64,000 nt of DNA from Psychrobacter sp. DAB_AL43B (GCF_900168255.1 NZ_LT799838.1:1240001-1304000), one strand, 5' to 3'. Positions 52,825 through 62,159 are shown, counted from the stretch's first letter. The notes: generated by a model from the letters alone, not told the origin. Translations and numbers: made by a program.

Positions 52825-52836
52825 TTGACCACTACA

Positions 52837-53043
52837 ACCGCAGTACTCGCATCGCACATCATCTAAATAGGCAAAACATTGACCGATTGTCTCGAACAGT
52901 AATTGAGAGCTAATCTCATACTTTTCACAGACTGTCTCTACATGCGCGATATAATCACTTTCGTTATCATATGCCCAGTAATCGCTACAGATTCTTAGAT
53001 CTCGTGCGTTCTGCGTCATATTCGGCTGAAGCTTTACACTCAT
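52837..53043 (-). pseudogene. Small protein of integrase module, 3' end cut by IS3 #3
   Basis: The start MSVKLQPNMTQNARDLRICS is chosen at 53043 because GAGGAGA precedes it. The protein contains DYIAHVETVCEKYEISSQLL and a CEYCGC cluster at the end, like a small zinc-binding helical protein. The IS3 element begins right after CGC, so the natural C-terminus is unknown. It lies behind the 53057-53347 gene and the integrase on the same strand, so it belongs to the same mobile module. Confidence 0.5.
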
Positions 53044-53056
53044 CACATTCTCCTCA

Positions 53057-53347
53057 TTAGCCGTCATAACCAGACTGCGGTAATAGCTCATAAAGCTCGC
53101 TCTGAAGCTTGCTGCTCACATCTTCCACAAAGTACCCATCCTGAGTATCCAGGCGCTTCTGCACCCATACACGCAGTGCAATATCATTATCAAAGTAGCG
53201 CTTCACTCCTAAGAAGCGTGCTAAGTTATGACCCGATGAAACATACAGCTCACGCATCAATGCATTAGCGATAACATTCGCATCTTCACTGATCGCACCG
53301 TCAGGTTTAAACTCGCTAAACAGCTCTTCATAATTGATAATTTTCAT
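53057..53347 (-). CDS. Small hypothetical protein of integrase module
   Basis: The 96-residue protein (MKIINYEELFSEFKPDGAIS...) overlaps the integrase stop by 4 bp (ATGA arrangement), so it is co-translated with it. It contains ANALMRELYVSSGHNLARFL and ends QSGYDG. No family is recognised. Genes of this kind often accompany integrases of small genomic islands; function unknown. Confidence 0.5.
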   Translation of the reverse strand: MKIINYEELFSEFKPDGAISEDANVIANALMRELYVSSGHNLARFLGVKRYFDNDIALRVWVQKRLDTQDGYFVEDVSSKLQSELYELLPQSGYDG

Positions 53348-54384
53348 CGTGACGTCTCCTTGTCAGTCTGTGCATTCGTGCTGAGTGTTTCAGTGCTAGC
53401 GCTATTCGATGCGTTGGTTAACTTCTCCTTGCTCGCTAGTAGCAAATTATCCATCGCTGAGCCATCCTGACGGGTGATATCAGGCACATAACGGCTATAC
53501 ACCCGAAACAGCATCTCCGTACTGCTATGACCCATCTGCCGAGCTATCCACTCAGGATTCTCACCAGCAGCCAGCCAAAGCGTCGCTGCCGTGTGCCGAG
53601 TCTGATAAGCACGTCGGTGTTTCAAACCGAGTAGGGCAAGGGTAGGTTTCCATACCCGCCGATTCACATTGCGGTACTCCATCGGATTGTCTTGTGAGTT
53701 GCAAAACACAAACTCTGACTTACCAAAGGTATGTGCTTTCTGCTCCAGTAGGGCGTCATAGACCAGTTGCGACATCGCAATATCACGCTGTGAGCCTAAC
53801 GTCTTAGTCGGACCCATCTCGCCATTTACTAACGCCCCTCTAATACTGATTTCACGGCGATCAAAGTTAATGCAGTCCCACTTAAGCCCATCAATCTCAC
53901 TGGTACGCATCCCGGTAAAGAAGCGAATGGTATAGTAGGGCTTATAGTCCGCACGGACATGTTTTAAAATCAGCCATACCTCACTCAAGGTAAAAGGATT
54001 CACATCCGGACGAGCTTGTTTGAGATTCTTAATGTTTTTATAAGGAATCTCAAACTCATGGCGATCTGACGCTTCTTCTAGTATCATACGAAGAAGTATC
54101 ATGATCTGGTTGATCCGTGCTACTGACAGACTTGACTGACCCTCTTTACCGTAACGAACTTTGGCGAGAGAGCTACGGAAGGTCAGCAAGTCTGGTTTTT
54201 TTATCGCATGTACTGCTTTACCACCGAACTCAGGTAATAAGTACTTGTTCAAAATAATCTGCGTCTTTTGCCGATAGCTCGGCCGCCATTCAATTTTCTT
54301 CTCCTCATACCAAATCTCTGAAAACTGCCTAAAGGTTGGATTACGACTGATACAAGCTTCCGCTCTATCAGCCAGTGCCATCAT
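53344..54384 (-). CDS. Tyrosine recombinase/integrase, 5'-truncated
   Basis: The 346-residue frame has the SAM-like core-binding domain (FRQFSEIWYEEKKIEWRPSY) and a catalytic domain with RFFTGMRTSEIDGLKW (Arg), RAYQTRHTAATLWLAAG (RH motif), MGHSSTEMLFRVYSRYV (His and Tyr). Upstream of the ATG the frame stays open through ITLGIFDYAAYFPKSERAQE, the end of an Arm/DUF3596-type DNA-binding domain, up to about 54440, where it meets unrelated sequence. The protein therefore lost part of its arm-binding domain. The 3' end of tRNA-Gly at 55309 faces it, a possible former attachment site. Confidence 0.75.
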   Translation of the reverse strand: MMALADRAEACISRNPTFRQFSEIWYEEKKIEWRPSYRQKTQIILNKYLLPEFGGKAVHAIKKPDLLTFRSSLAKVRYGKEGQSSLSVARINQIMILLRMILEEASDRHEFEIPYKNIKNLKQARPDVNPFTLSEVWLILKHVRADYKPYYTIRFFTGMRTSEIDGLKWDCINFDRREISIRGALVNGEMGPTKTLGSQRDIAMSQLVYDALLEQKAHTFGKSEFVFCNSQDNPMEYRNVNRRVWKPTLALLGLKHRRAYQTRHTAATLWLAAGENPEWIARQMGHSSTEMLFRVYSRYVPDITRQDGSAMDNLLLASKEKLTNASNSASTETLSTNAQTDKETSR

Positions 54385-54441
54385 TTCCTGTGCTCGCTCA
54401 CTCTTTGGGAAGTAAGCAGCGTAGTCGAATATACCTAGGGT

Positions 54442-54561
54442 GATTTTGACTTAGCTTTGGCTAATGATGAGCTACTGGGAGCAGCAAAAGAGTTGGAAGT
54501 TTGGTTGCGAGGTAAAGAAATGTGTATTGGATATTTGACACCTAGATACTTAGAAAACTAA
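54442..54561 (+). pseudogene. 3' fragment of an immunity-like gene
   Basis: A 39-codon frame without a start reads DFDLALANDELLGAAKELEV, then WLRGKEMCIGYLTPRYLEN and a stop. It looks like the last part of a small globular protein and directly abuts the truncated integrase, so a deletion joined two genes here. The style resembles C-termini of contact-dependent immunity proteins, but I cannot confirm the family. Confidence 0.4.
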
Positions 54562-54690
54562 GGTTAACTGAAATAGTTGACGACTTATCAAATAAATAGG
54601 GTAAAAATATAAACTTTATGATTTTTAATAATAGGGAAAACGCTAGGGGGAAATAACCAATTGTTGAAATGAAAAAATAAGGTATCAATC

Positions 54691-54996
54691 ATGAAATTAT
54701 ATGAAGTTTATGGAACTTTCCTTGACTTAGTAAGTGCTAAAGAAAAGATAGAGGTATTATGTTCTTTGAAATTTGAGGAGAACGATAGCTCTTACTACGG
54801 GACATATTACATTTGTGGGAAGAGATATAAGGAGGAGAGTTTCCAAGTCGTCAATAATCTTGACTTGCTCAATAATAAACCATTAGAAGAAGATAATTTC
54901 CCTGTGGTCTTATATATTAATAATATAAAGTCTGACAAGAATAAGATTATTGCAGAGTCGAAAGATTTTGTTTTAATTTCCAGAGAAGAGGTTTAA
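54691..54996 (+). CDS. Small hypothetical protein
   Basis: The 101-residue acidic protein (MKLYEVYGTFLDLVSAKEKI...) has no signal peptide or membrane segment; it alternates beta and helix and includes YYGTYYICGKRYKEES. AT-rich and unlike the housekeeping genes to its right. No family is recognised; its place at the edge of the mobile region suggests cargo or an orphan immunity gene. Confidence 0.45.
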   Translation: MKLYEVYGTFLDLVSAKEKIEVLCSLKFEENDSSYYGTYYICGKRYKEESFQVVNNLDLLNNKPLEEDNFPVVLYINNIKSDKNKIIAESKDFVLISREEV

Positions 54997-55257
54997 TAAA
55001 AATTTAAGCATAGTTAACCGAAGATACAGCTCACGTTATAAAAAAGCAGGTATAAATTATCTATCCTTAACGTAGAAAATTTGGTTGTGCTCATTTCTGT
55101 TCGATCTTTAGTGACTGTCTATTCTAACAGCGTTATAACTGGAATAGCTTTTAGTTTTGGAACGTGGTCACGTTTTGGTCTTTTAATATGTTAGATAAGC
55201 TTAACGATTATACTAACTAGCTAATACTAAGGTCGCTATAAGCCTCGAAAATTGGAC

Positions 55258-55301
55258 AAAAAAAAGCCTCACCGCTCATATAAAGAGTAGTGAGGCTTTT
55301 T
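55258..55301 (-). terminator. Rho-independent terminator of tRNA-Gly
   Basis: On the minus strand the stem AAAAAGCCTCAC / GTGAGGCTTTTT is followed by a T-run, 8 bp after the tRNA 3' end. Confidence 0.75.
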
Positions 55302-55308
55302 AAGTATT

Positions 55309-55383
55309 TGGAGCGGGAAAAGAGATTCGAACTCTCGACCCCAACCTTGGCAAGGTTATGCTCTACCACTGAGCTATTCCCGC
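55309..55383 (-). tRNA. tRNA-Gly (anticodon GCC)
   Basis: The minus strand folds as a cloverleaf: acceptor GCGGGAA pairs with TTCCCGC, D-arm AGCTCAGTGGTAGAGC, anticodon arm with CTTGCCAAGG (GCC), T-arm with GAGTTCGAATCTC, and an encoded 3' CCA. Confidence 0.95.
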
Positions 55384-55645
55384 TAATTATCAATTAACTA
55401 TCGTCAGTTGATGATGGCGTATTATACGCAGTTTTTTGAGTGTGTCAATAGTCATCAAGAAAAAAAGTAAAAGTTAGCAAAGTAGGCATGTTATTCCAGT
55501 ATAGAACTATGATATAACAGATTGTTATAATCTGCATTCCAAAAGCTTTGCTTTTCATAAATAGGCTGGAATACAGCTTTATAATAATTTTCAATCACAG
55601 TTATAACTATGATTATTTATAAAACAAGTCTTAAGGATAAGCAAC
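55384..55645. other. Intergenic region between tRNA-Gly and the keto-acid decarboxylase
   Basis: AT-rich, with an inverted repeat CAGATTGTTATAATCTG-like around 55518-55536 that includes a TATAAT box and may be part of the decarboxylase promoter. No other feature is seen. Confidence 0.35.
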
Positions 55646-57310
55646 ATGAGTAAGCAATACACTATCGCTGATTATTTATTTGATCGTGTCGCTGAGGCGG
55701 GCGCTACTGAGATATTTGGTGTACCCGGTGATTTTAATTTAACGTTTTTAGATAATGTGCTCGCCTCTGATAAATTGCGCTGGGTGGGTAACACCAATGA
55801 GTTAAATGCAGGCTACGCTGCTGATGGTTACGCACGAGAGCGTGGCTTTGCTGCTATGGTGACCACTTTTGGTGTCGGTGAATTGTCAGCGATTAATGCC
55901 ACCGCAGGCTCTTTTGCTGAGTATGCGCCAGTACTGCATATCGTTGGTGCGCCTAGTATGGCTTTGCAAGATTCAAAAGGTCGTATCCACCATACATTGG
56001 GTGACGGTGTGTTTAACCATTTTATCAAAATGGTAGAGCCTGTAACTGTGGCACGTGCACAGATTACGCCTGATAACGCCGCCTCAGAAATCGATCGCGT
56101 CATTCGTCTGATTCTTAAAAAGCATCGTCCAGGGTACTTGATGCTATCACCGGATGTGGCAAAAATGCCCATTTATCCACCGACGACCAAGCTTGTCGAT
56201 AGTGAAGAAGATATTACCAGCCAAGCGGCGCTGTCAGACTTTAAGCAAGCGCTTATAGAATTCTTACCCAATAAGACCACCACGCTAATGGCAGACTTAA
56301 TGGTGCATCGTTTGGGATTACAAAATCAGCTTAAAGCCTTAATTGCTGATACCGATATCCCTTATACGACGTTATCATGGGGTAAAACCTTGCTCGATGA
56401 AAATAGCGAGCGTTGGGCGGGAACTTATGCGGGCGTCGCATCGCGCCCAGTGGTCAAAGATGCGGTGGAAAACTGCGAATGTTTGATAAAAATTGGTGTG
56501 CAATATACTGACACCACTACAGCAGGCTTTAGCCAAGACATTGATGAGAATGTAGTGGTTGATTTGCATTATGAGCGCGCTAGCATTGCCGGCAAAAACT
56601 TTGCACCTATCGCTTTAAAAGATGCTTTACAAGTATTGCATGAGGTGATGACCTCAGGTATCACGATTGTGCCTAAGCCATTCTGTCAAGAAATGAAGCC
56701 GCATGAGCAAACTGGCAAGGATGACGAGCCTATCCGACAAGATGACTTGTGGCATATTATTGCTGATGCCCTCGATGATAAGAACTTGGTGTTCTCTGAT
56801 CAAGGTACGGCTTATTTTGGTATCAGCGATGTGCGTCTACCAGCAGGTGTGACTTCGTATGGTCAGCCGATGTGGGGCTCAATTGGTTATACCTTGCCTG
56901 CAAGTTTAGGCGGTGCTATCGCTTCGCCGCATAAACGTAGTATCTTATTGATTGGTGATGGTTCTGCTTTATTGACCATTCAAGAAATTGCAGTAATGAT
57001 TAAAGAGCGCATTAATCCTGTGATTGTACTGATTAATAATGATGGCTATACCGTTGAGCGTGCCATTCATGGTGAAAACCAATGCTATAATGATATTCCT
57101 ACATGTAATTGGCAATTGATGCCGCTGGCATTTGGCGCTACCACGGATAATAGCTTAATACTTAAAGTGGAAACGGCGGGCGAGTTAAAAGCTGCTCTGA
57201 AAAAAGCTGCCGTGACAAAAGATAAGCTGGTTATGTTAGAGGTAATAGCAGACAAGCATGACATTCCACCGTTATTGGCTGATATCAGCGCGGCGCTTAA
57301 ACCTAAATAA
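55646..57310 (+). CDS. Thiamine-diphosphate-dependent 2-keto-acid decarboxylase (pyruvate/indolepyruvate decarboxylase family)
   Basis: The 554-residue enzyme decarboxylates a 2-keto acid to an aldehyde in the cytoplasm. It has FGVPGDFNL, NTNELNAGYAADGYAR with the cofactor-activating Glu, the IHHTLGDG His pair of the active site, and the ThDP/Mg motif GDGSALLTIQ to INNDGYTVE. These are the hallmarks of the PDC/IPDC/KdcA branch. Substrate (pyruvate, indolepyruvate, phenylpyruvate or branched keto acids) cannot be told from the sequence alone. A GGATAAG stretch precedes the ATG, and a terminator follows. Confidence 0.9.
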   Translation: MSKQYTIADYLFDRVAEAGATEIFGVPGDFNLTFLDNVLASDKLRWVGNTNELNAGYAADGYARERGFAAMVTTFGVGELSAINATAGSFAEYAPVLHIVGAPSMALQDSKGRIHHTLGDGVFNHFIKMVEPVTVARAQITPDNAASEIDRVIRLILKKHRPGYLMLSPDVAKMPIYPPTTKLVDSEEDITSQAALSDFKQALIEFLPNKTTTLMADLMVHRLGLQNQLKALIADTDIPYTTLSWGKTLLDENSERWAGTYAGVASRPVVKDAVENCECLIKIGVQYTDTTTAGFSQDIDENVVVDLHYERASIAGKNFAPIALKDALQVLHEVMTSGITIVPKPFCQEMKPHEQTGKDDEPIRQDDLWHIIADALDDKNLVFSDQGTAYFGISDVRLPAGVTSYGQPMWGSIGYTLPASLGGAIASPHKRSILLIGDGSALLTIQEIAVMIKERINPVIVLINNDGYTVERAIHGENQCYNDIPTCNWQLMPLAFGATTDNSLILKVETAGELKAALKKAAVTKDKLVMLEVIADKHDIPPLLADISAALKPK

Positions 57311-57378
57311 TATGACTTTTTAACTGTTTAGTAAAAGTAGTCTGTATAAGTCTAACAAATATAAAATTTGTTAACCGT

Positions 57379-57420
57379 AAAAAGCCCTATTTAGTATCAA
57401 TGCTAAATAGGGCTTTTTTT
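57379..57420 (+). terminator. Rho-independent terminator
   Basis: The stem AAAAGCCCTATTTAG / CTAAATAGGGCTTTT with a T-run ends transcription after the decarboxylase gene. Confidence 0.85.
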
Positions 57421-57676
57421 AGATATAAACAGCGTTTTCTATATAAATGAGAGGTTTTTAATTAAATTGCTCAATATCGCCGTTTAATAAGGGCTGCCTG
57501 CCAGATTGTATGTTATAAAATACAGTCAGGTTTTTGATTTGGATAACTTTAGTCTTTTGATACTTTGAGTACGTTTGATTATTTTTACTATATATGGGCT
57601 ACAACCTGCAGGAGGGTAAAGCCAATACTGTGATAACAGTGAATAAAATAACGATTAAAATAGGGCATAAAACAAC
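57421..57676. other. Intergenic region upstream of nhaP2
   Basis: AT-rich, with no gene seen. An inverted pair ACTGTGATAACAGT lies close to the start of the antiporter gene. Confidence 0.3.
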
Positions 57677-59467
57677 ATGGATACCTTAAATATCCTTTAT
57701 CTAGTAGGAGCAGTATTAATTTTTGCCAGTATTATGGCAAGTACCTTGTCAGCACGTTTGGGCGTCCCTTTATTATTATTGTTTTTAATAGTTGGAATGC
57801 TGGCGGGCGAAGAAGGTATTTTGGGTATTGAGTTTTCCCAATATGGAATAGCTAATTTTGTTGGGCAGGCAGCATTAGCATGTATTTTGTTAGATGGTGG
57901 ACTGCGCACCTCATTTAAATCGTTTCGCGTTGGTCTGAAGCCAGCCGTCACCCTTGCTACTTGGGGCGTGCTGGCTACCGTCATGATACTGGGTGTATTC
58001 GTGACTTGGCTACTCGATGTCGATTGGCGACTTGGGCTATTGATGGCGGCGATTGTCGGCTCGACCGATGCGGCAGCGGTATTTTCGTTGCTGCGTAATG
58101 GCGGTGTCAAACTTAACGATCGTGTACAAGCCACGCTGGAGCTAGAATCTGGTGCCAACGACCCTTTGGCCATTTTGCTTGTGACAGGATTGATTGCTTT
58201 AAATGTCGATCCCGCTGGACAGACGGCGCTAGGGTTTCTGGGATTATTATTACAGCAGCTGAGTTTTGGCTTGGGCATGGGTTTGCTGTTTGGGTATTTA
58301 TTGGCGAGGCTATTACCCAAGATATTATTAGCAGAGGGCATGTATGCGATTTTGATCATGTCTGCTGGTTTGGCAGTCTTTGCCGCTACTAATTTGATTG
58401 GTGGTAGTGGATTTTTGGCGATTTATCTTACCGGTGTGCTGATTGGTAACCATAAAGTCCGCTCAACCGAGCATGTGATGCGGGTGATGGATAGCTTTGC
58501 TTGGCTATCACAAGCAGTGCTATTTGTGGTATTGGGTTTATTGGTTACGCCATCGAACGTTATCAATGTCTGGTATTATTCAGTCGCGATTGCCGCCTTT
58601 ATGATTTTGGTTGCCCGTCCTGTCGCCGTTTATACCAGCGTTAAGCCATTTAAATTTAAAGACAGAGAGATCGGCTTTATCTCTTGGGTGGGGCTACGCG
58701 GCGCGGTGCCTATTACCCTTGCGATTTTACCCGTGATGGCAGGGATAGATGGCGCTTTTATGTTATTTGATATTGCCTTTGGCGTGGTGGTTTTGTCTTT
58801 AATTTTACAAGGCACGACCATTCCTATCATGGCAAATTTATTCAAAGTGCGTATTCCTAGTAATAAAGACCCAGAAGCAGAGCATGAAGTGTGGGTATCT
58901 GATAGGGCGAGCATTACTTTATATGAATTTGAAGTAAAATCAGGGGCGTTTGCGATTGACCGTCATCCGATGGGCATCTCTAAGCGCATTAGCTCTGATG
59001 AAATTAGTATATTTGCCTTAGTGCGTAGGCAACATATTGTGATAGTTGAAGAAACGACCAAGCTCAAATTTGGTGATAGAGTGTGGTACGCGATGAGAGG
59101 TAACCATGCCAGTCAAATTGCGAAGATTTTTAATGATACAACCTTAAACCATAAAGCCATTGATGACTTTTATGGTGATTGGCTATTATCACCCAGTGTG
59201 AAGCTTGGCGATTTGCCGTTTTTTACTGGCATTATGACCTCAGAATCTTTGGTAGATAAGTTAAAGTCAAAACCTGAAGACAGCTCAAAAAGCATGTGGG
59301 AGCAAACGGTTGCTGAATATGTCATAGATAACTTGGATATAAAGCCAGTATCGGGCGATACGGTCGCGATCAGTGATGAGTGGTCACTGGTCATTAAAGA
59401 AGTGGATGATAAAGGTAAGCTGAGAACGATTGGTTTAAAACATGAAGAGCTTGCCAAGGTGAGCTAA
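57677..59467 (+). CDS. nhaP2: Potassium/proton antiporter of the NhaP2/CvrA type (CPA1)
   Basis: The 596-residue membrane protein has about 12 hydrophobic segments from residue 5 to 390 with CPA motifs (AIVGSTDAAAVFSLLRNGG and LELESGANDPLAILLV with the ion-binding Asp region), followed by a cytosolic RCK-C/TrkA-C domain (EVKSGAFAIDRHPMGISKR) and a CorC/HlyC-like tail. The arrangement and length fit NhaP2, which exchanges K+ for H+ across the inner membrane. Confidence 0.85.
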   Translation: MDTLNILYLVGAVLIFASIMASTLSARLGVPLLLLFLIVGMLAGEEGILGIEFSQYGIANFVGQAALACILLDGGLRTSFKSFRVGLKPAVTLATWGVLATVMILGVFVTWLLDVDWRLGLLMAAIVGSTDAAAVFSLLRNGGVKLNDRVQATLELESGANDPLAILLVTGLIALNVDPAGQTALGFLGLLLQQLSFGLGMGLLFGYLLARLLPKILLAEGMYAILIMSAGLAVFAATNLIGGSGFLAIYLTGVLIGNHKVRSTEHVMRVMDSFAWLSQAVLFVVLGLLVTPSNVINVWYYSVAIAAFMILVARPVAVYTSVKPFKFKDREIGFISWVGLRGAVPITLAILPVMAGIDGAFMLFDIAFGVVVLSLILQGTTIPIMANLFKVRIPSNKDPEAEHEVWVSDRASITLYEFEVKSGAFAIDRHPMGISKRISSDEISIFALVRRQHIVIVEETTKLKFGDRVWYAMRGNHASQIAKIFNDTTLNHKAIDDFYGDWLLSPSVKLGDLPFFTGIMTSESLVDKLKSKPEDSSKSMWEQTVAEYVIDNLDIKPVSGDTVAISDEWSLVIKEVDDKGKLRTIGLKHEELAKVS

Positions 59468-59524
59468 TTTTTCTAGCTATAAATATACATGATATATAGA
59501 TGCTAGCTAAGATGTTTGGAAAAT

Positions 59525-59557
59525 AAAAAGCCCTATTGATAATCAATAGGGCTTTTT
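59525..59557. terminator. Bidirectional Rho-independent terminator
   Basis: The perfect stem AAAAAGCCCTATTGAT / ATCAATAGGGCTTTTT lies between the convergent nhaP2 and DUF2058 genes and can serve both. Confidence 0.9.
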
Positions 59558-59581
59558 CAATAGCATTTTTTATAATATTGA

Positions 59582-60115
59582 CTACCACATCAAATCATCT
59601 GGAATCACGTAAGCTGCATACGGATCATCTTCTGCCAGCTCATCTTCTGCGGTATCATTTGATACCACCATAAAGCCTTCCATTTTTGCATCGATACGAT
59701 CAGCAAGCGGGCGCGGTAGTAGCGCATAGCTGTCATCTAAACGAGCAATGACCACGTGACCTGCCACGATTTGATCGTATAGCTTTTGAGTGATATTAAT
59801 TTTTTTGACTTTAGCATCATCGACAAACTGATAACTGATGTCGCCAGTTGTCTCAGTTAACTGATGCTGTTTAATCATTTGAATGATATTGGCTTTTAGC
59901 ATCTTTTCTTCTAAAATCTGTTGTTTTTCTTGATTGAGCTTTTGATCTTTCTCTATCTTTTTTGCTTGTGCGTCTGCCAAGGCTTTTTTAGCTTCAATAT
60001 TTGATGAATCGCCAGTACGCTTAGCATGCTGCGTCTGCTTGCTTATTTTATTGGCTTTTTTGCTATCAACCAATCCAGCTTTTAAAAGTTGAGCCTGTAG
60101 GGCGTTTTTGGCCAT
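59582..60115 (-). CDS. DUF2058 family protein (YaiL-like)
   Basis: The 177-residue protein starts MAKNALQAQLLKAGLVDSKK with a long charged helical first half, then the conserved C-terminal part YQFVDDAKVKKINITQKLYD and GHVVIARLDDSYALLPRPLA, as in DUF2058 (YaiL, sometimes called nucleoprotein/polynucleotide-associated). Function in the cell is not established. It ends in an acidic tail. Confidence 0.85.
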   Translation of the reverse strand: MAKNALQAQLLKAGLVDSKKANKISKQTQHAKRTGDSSNIEAKKALADAQAKKIEKDQKLNQEKQQILEEKMLKANIIQMIKQHQLTETTGDISYQFVDDAKVKKINITQKLYDQIVAGHVVIARLDDSYALLPRPLADRIDAKMEGFMVVSNDTAEDELAEDDPYAAYVIPDDLMW

Positions 60116-60254
60116 GTCTGTATTACCTAAGTGAAATGAGCTAAATCATAAAATCCAAAAAGTCATGGTAGCAAATTTCACTAAGATATGTCACCAATCC
60201 GCATTATCTTTAATTTGGTATCCATTAAATAAATATTACAGTATTTAACTTAAA

Positions 60255-60515
60255 TCAATTGCAGTGATTCATACTTACTTCAGTTGCTGTCAGTGCAATT
60301 ATTTTAATCGGTACAGCAAACTTCCATTCCATACCACCTGTACAAAGGAAACTGTTTTCCTTAGCAGAGACGATAAAAGCAGTAAAATCGTTATTCACTA
60401 AATCCTGCATCGCTTCTTCATCACTATAATCAGCCACTGCGCACCACACTTGTTGATCACCTCGAGCTAGCATGGCCCGGGTTAAATGACTGCCTGTTAA
60501 TCCATTATTTAACAT
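60255..60515 (-). CDS. Small hypothetical protein
   Basis: The ATG at 60515 (MLNNGLTGSHLTRAMLARGD) is preferred over 60527. The ~86-residue product contains QQVWCAVADYSDEEAMQDLV and TAFIVSAKENSFLCTGGMEW, a compact alpha/beta protein without signal or membrane segment. No family is recognised. It stands alone on its strand. Confidence 0.5.
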   Translation of the reverse strand: MLNNGLTGSHLTRAMLARGDQQVWCAVADYSDEEAMQDLVNNDFTAFIVSAKENSFLCTGGMEWKFAVPIKIIALTATEVSMNHCN

Positions 60516-60527
60516 AATAACTTCCAT

Positions 60528-61036
60528 TAGAACCGATTTGAATTTCTGCTTTAATTCATTATTTTTTAGACTTTAGAACTAATTTTGAAAATTGAAAGCG
60601 CTGTTCATAAACCATTTAACAACATAATATAACAATGCACACTATATATATAATATGTCATTAATAAATATGGCACAATATGAATCTACTGTAATGGCAA
60701 ATAACTAAAGAGTTGTAGGCAACGGACACATATTAGGTCTTATTTTTATAGTAAAGTACTCCCTTTTTATCTCGCTCAGGATGAGAGTTTGAGCGCATAG
60801 GTAGGACTATAAATAACATATAATTTTACCTTTATTAATAAACATAAGTTTATAAATATTAGTTCGTATTAAAATTAATATGGCTTATATTTAATAAATA
60901 TACGAATAGTGACGGTTTCTTAAACCTAGGCTGCAGTATGATAAATTTACATTTTGGTTTAATTCGTTATTCCTCGGTTGCTGAATTAAGTTGAGAGTGG
61001 GTTTTTATTCATCTTAAAATATTAAGGACAGGGTTA
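60528..61036. other. AT-rich intergenic region upstream of the AraC regulator
   Basis: About 500 bp between divergent genes, without a convincing ORF. It contains several AT-rich stretches suitable as promoters. No riboswitch or repeat is recognised. Confidence 0.4.
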
Positions 61037-61975
61037 ATGGACGCGCTCAGTACGTTATTACAGCAAACACAGCATTTAAGTGAAACGAAGTACTATGGTT
61101 TAAAGGTTACAGGCGATTGGGCCTACTCAATAACGAATAGCGATACTATTTATTTCTATTTGGTTCAGTCTGGCAGTTTTAATATGAAGATAGGAGATGT
61201 CTCTCAAAGAATTCATAAGGGTGACATCGTTATGGTTCCGAATGCCAATAAGCATGTTTGTTATGCGCAAAATCATCATGGAAACAATGCCAAACCGCTA
61301 GATAAGACGCTATTTAATTATGATCAAGGTACTATTGAGTGCACTCAGGGCATAACATTAAACGCGCAATTGATATTGGTTGAGTGTCAGTATGATAAAG
61401 ATTTGCTAGGACCGCTATTATCTGCGTTACCAGTAATTCTGCCTGAACATGAACATATGCACGAGAGTCGGTTTAGATCGCTTGATGGAGCGGTTGGGTT
61501 CTTAAGACTAGAATCTGAATACGAACGTTTGGGTAAACTTGCGATGATTAATCTTTGGGCAAGTATTGTAATGGTCGAGTGCCTGCGTACTTATATTGAA
61601 AGCCTGCCTAATACAACAAAAAGCTGGTTACTAGCAATTAAGGATCCGTACTTGTCGAAAGCGCTGACCTTTATGCATGATAAACCAAATTATAGTTGGA
61701 CGACTCACCAGCTTGCTAGAGAGGCAGGGATGTCTCGTTCAAGCTTTACTCAGCGCTTTAAAGATACTGTTGGTGTGCCGCCAATGACTTATTTGATTGA
61801 GTACCGCTTACGTATCGCCGCCCGTCATCTACGCTTACAACAAAATAGTATCGGTCAAATTAGCGAGCTGATCGGTTATGCTTCAAATTCAACCTTTAGC
61901 CAAGCCTTTAAGAGACTTTATGGAATGTCGCCTAGAGAATATCGGCAGCAACACCGAGTTGCTATCAGTATCTGA
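61037..61975 (+). CDS. AraC-family transcriptional regulator with cupin-type N-terminal domain
   Basis: The 312-residue protein has an AraC cupin_6-type sensor domain (about 10-190; GDIVMVPNANKHVCYA) and a C-terminal pair of helix-turn-helix motifs (about 210-305): WTTHQLAREAGMSRSSFTQR and IGQISELIGYASNSTFSQAF, then FKRLYGMSPREYRQQHR. It is likely a ligand-responsive DNA-binding activator. It is convergent with the bhcD/bhcC genes, so regulation of them is possible but not shown. Confidence 0.88.
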   Translation: MDALSTLLQQTQHLSETKYYGLKVTGDWAYSITNSDTIYFYLVQSGSFNMKIGDVSQRIHKGDIVMVPNANKHVCYAQNHHGNNAKPLDKTLFNYDQGTIECTQGITLNAQLILVECQYDKDLLGPLLSALPVILPEHEHMHESRFRSLDGAVGFLRLESEYERLGKLAMINLWASIVMVECLRTYIESLPNTTKSWLLAIKDPYLSKALTFMHDKPNYSWTTHQLAREAGMSRSSFTQRFKDTVGVPPMTYLIEYRLRIAARHLRLQQNSIGQISELIGYASNSTFSQAFKRLYGMSPREYRQQHRVAISI

Positions 61976-62018
61976 GATAGATAGGGTTGGTGAATAATTA
62001 TTATCAATCTTGTATGAA

Positions 62019-62053
62019 TGAGACTACTTTTAGCAGTACTAAAAGTAGCCTCA
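62019..62053. terminator. Inverted repeat, likely terminator
   Basis: The stem TGAGACTACTTTTAG / CTAAAAGTAGCCTCA has a 5-nt loop and lies just after the AraC gene; a short T-rich run follows. Confidence 0.7.
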
Positions 62054-62079
62054 TAGTTTTTATAAGCATTATAAAAAAA

Positions 62080-62106
62080 CCGCCAAATAAACTTATTATT
62101 TGGCGG
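62080..62106. terminator. Inverted repeat, likely terminator for bhcD
   Basis: The stem CCGCCAAATAA / TTATTTGGCGG with an A-rich left flank (T-run on the minus strand) fits a terminator of the leftward bhc genes. Confidence 0.75.
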
Positions 62107-62159
62107 TATCTAAAATACAGCGGCTAGTGTCATATTTATAATGACAGTTATAACGAAAA

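Larger units (their letters stand above)
51527..52836 (+). mobile_element. IS3-family insertion sequence #3, decayed, with palindromic element
   Basis: The ends TGTAGTGGCATAATTAAATT and the right end GACCACTACA match IS3 #2. Flanks differ (GAT on the left, ACC on the right), so no target duplication is present. orfA carries palindromic element copy B and orfB has a small deletion frameshift near 52130. This copy is inactive and its flanks belong to different gene modules. Confidence 0.88.

Noticed and set aside
57697..58359. 220-codon minus-strand open frame
   Set aside because: It is a shadow of nhaP2; the Pro/Ser/Asn-rich translation is typical of antisense of membrane protein genes.
60760..60830. 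Possible riboswitch-like GC-rich stretch upstream of the AraC gene
   Set aside because: No conserved aptamer core could be recognised, and the stretch is on the distal side of the regulator gene.
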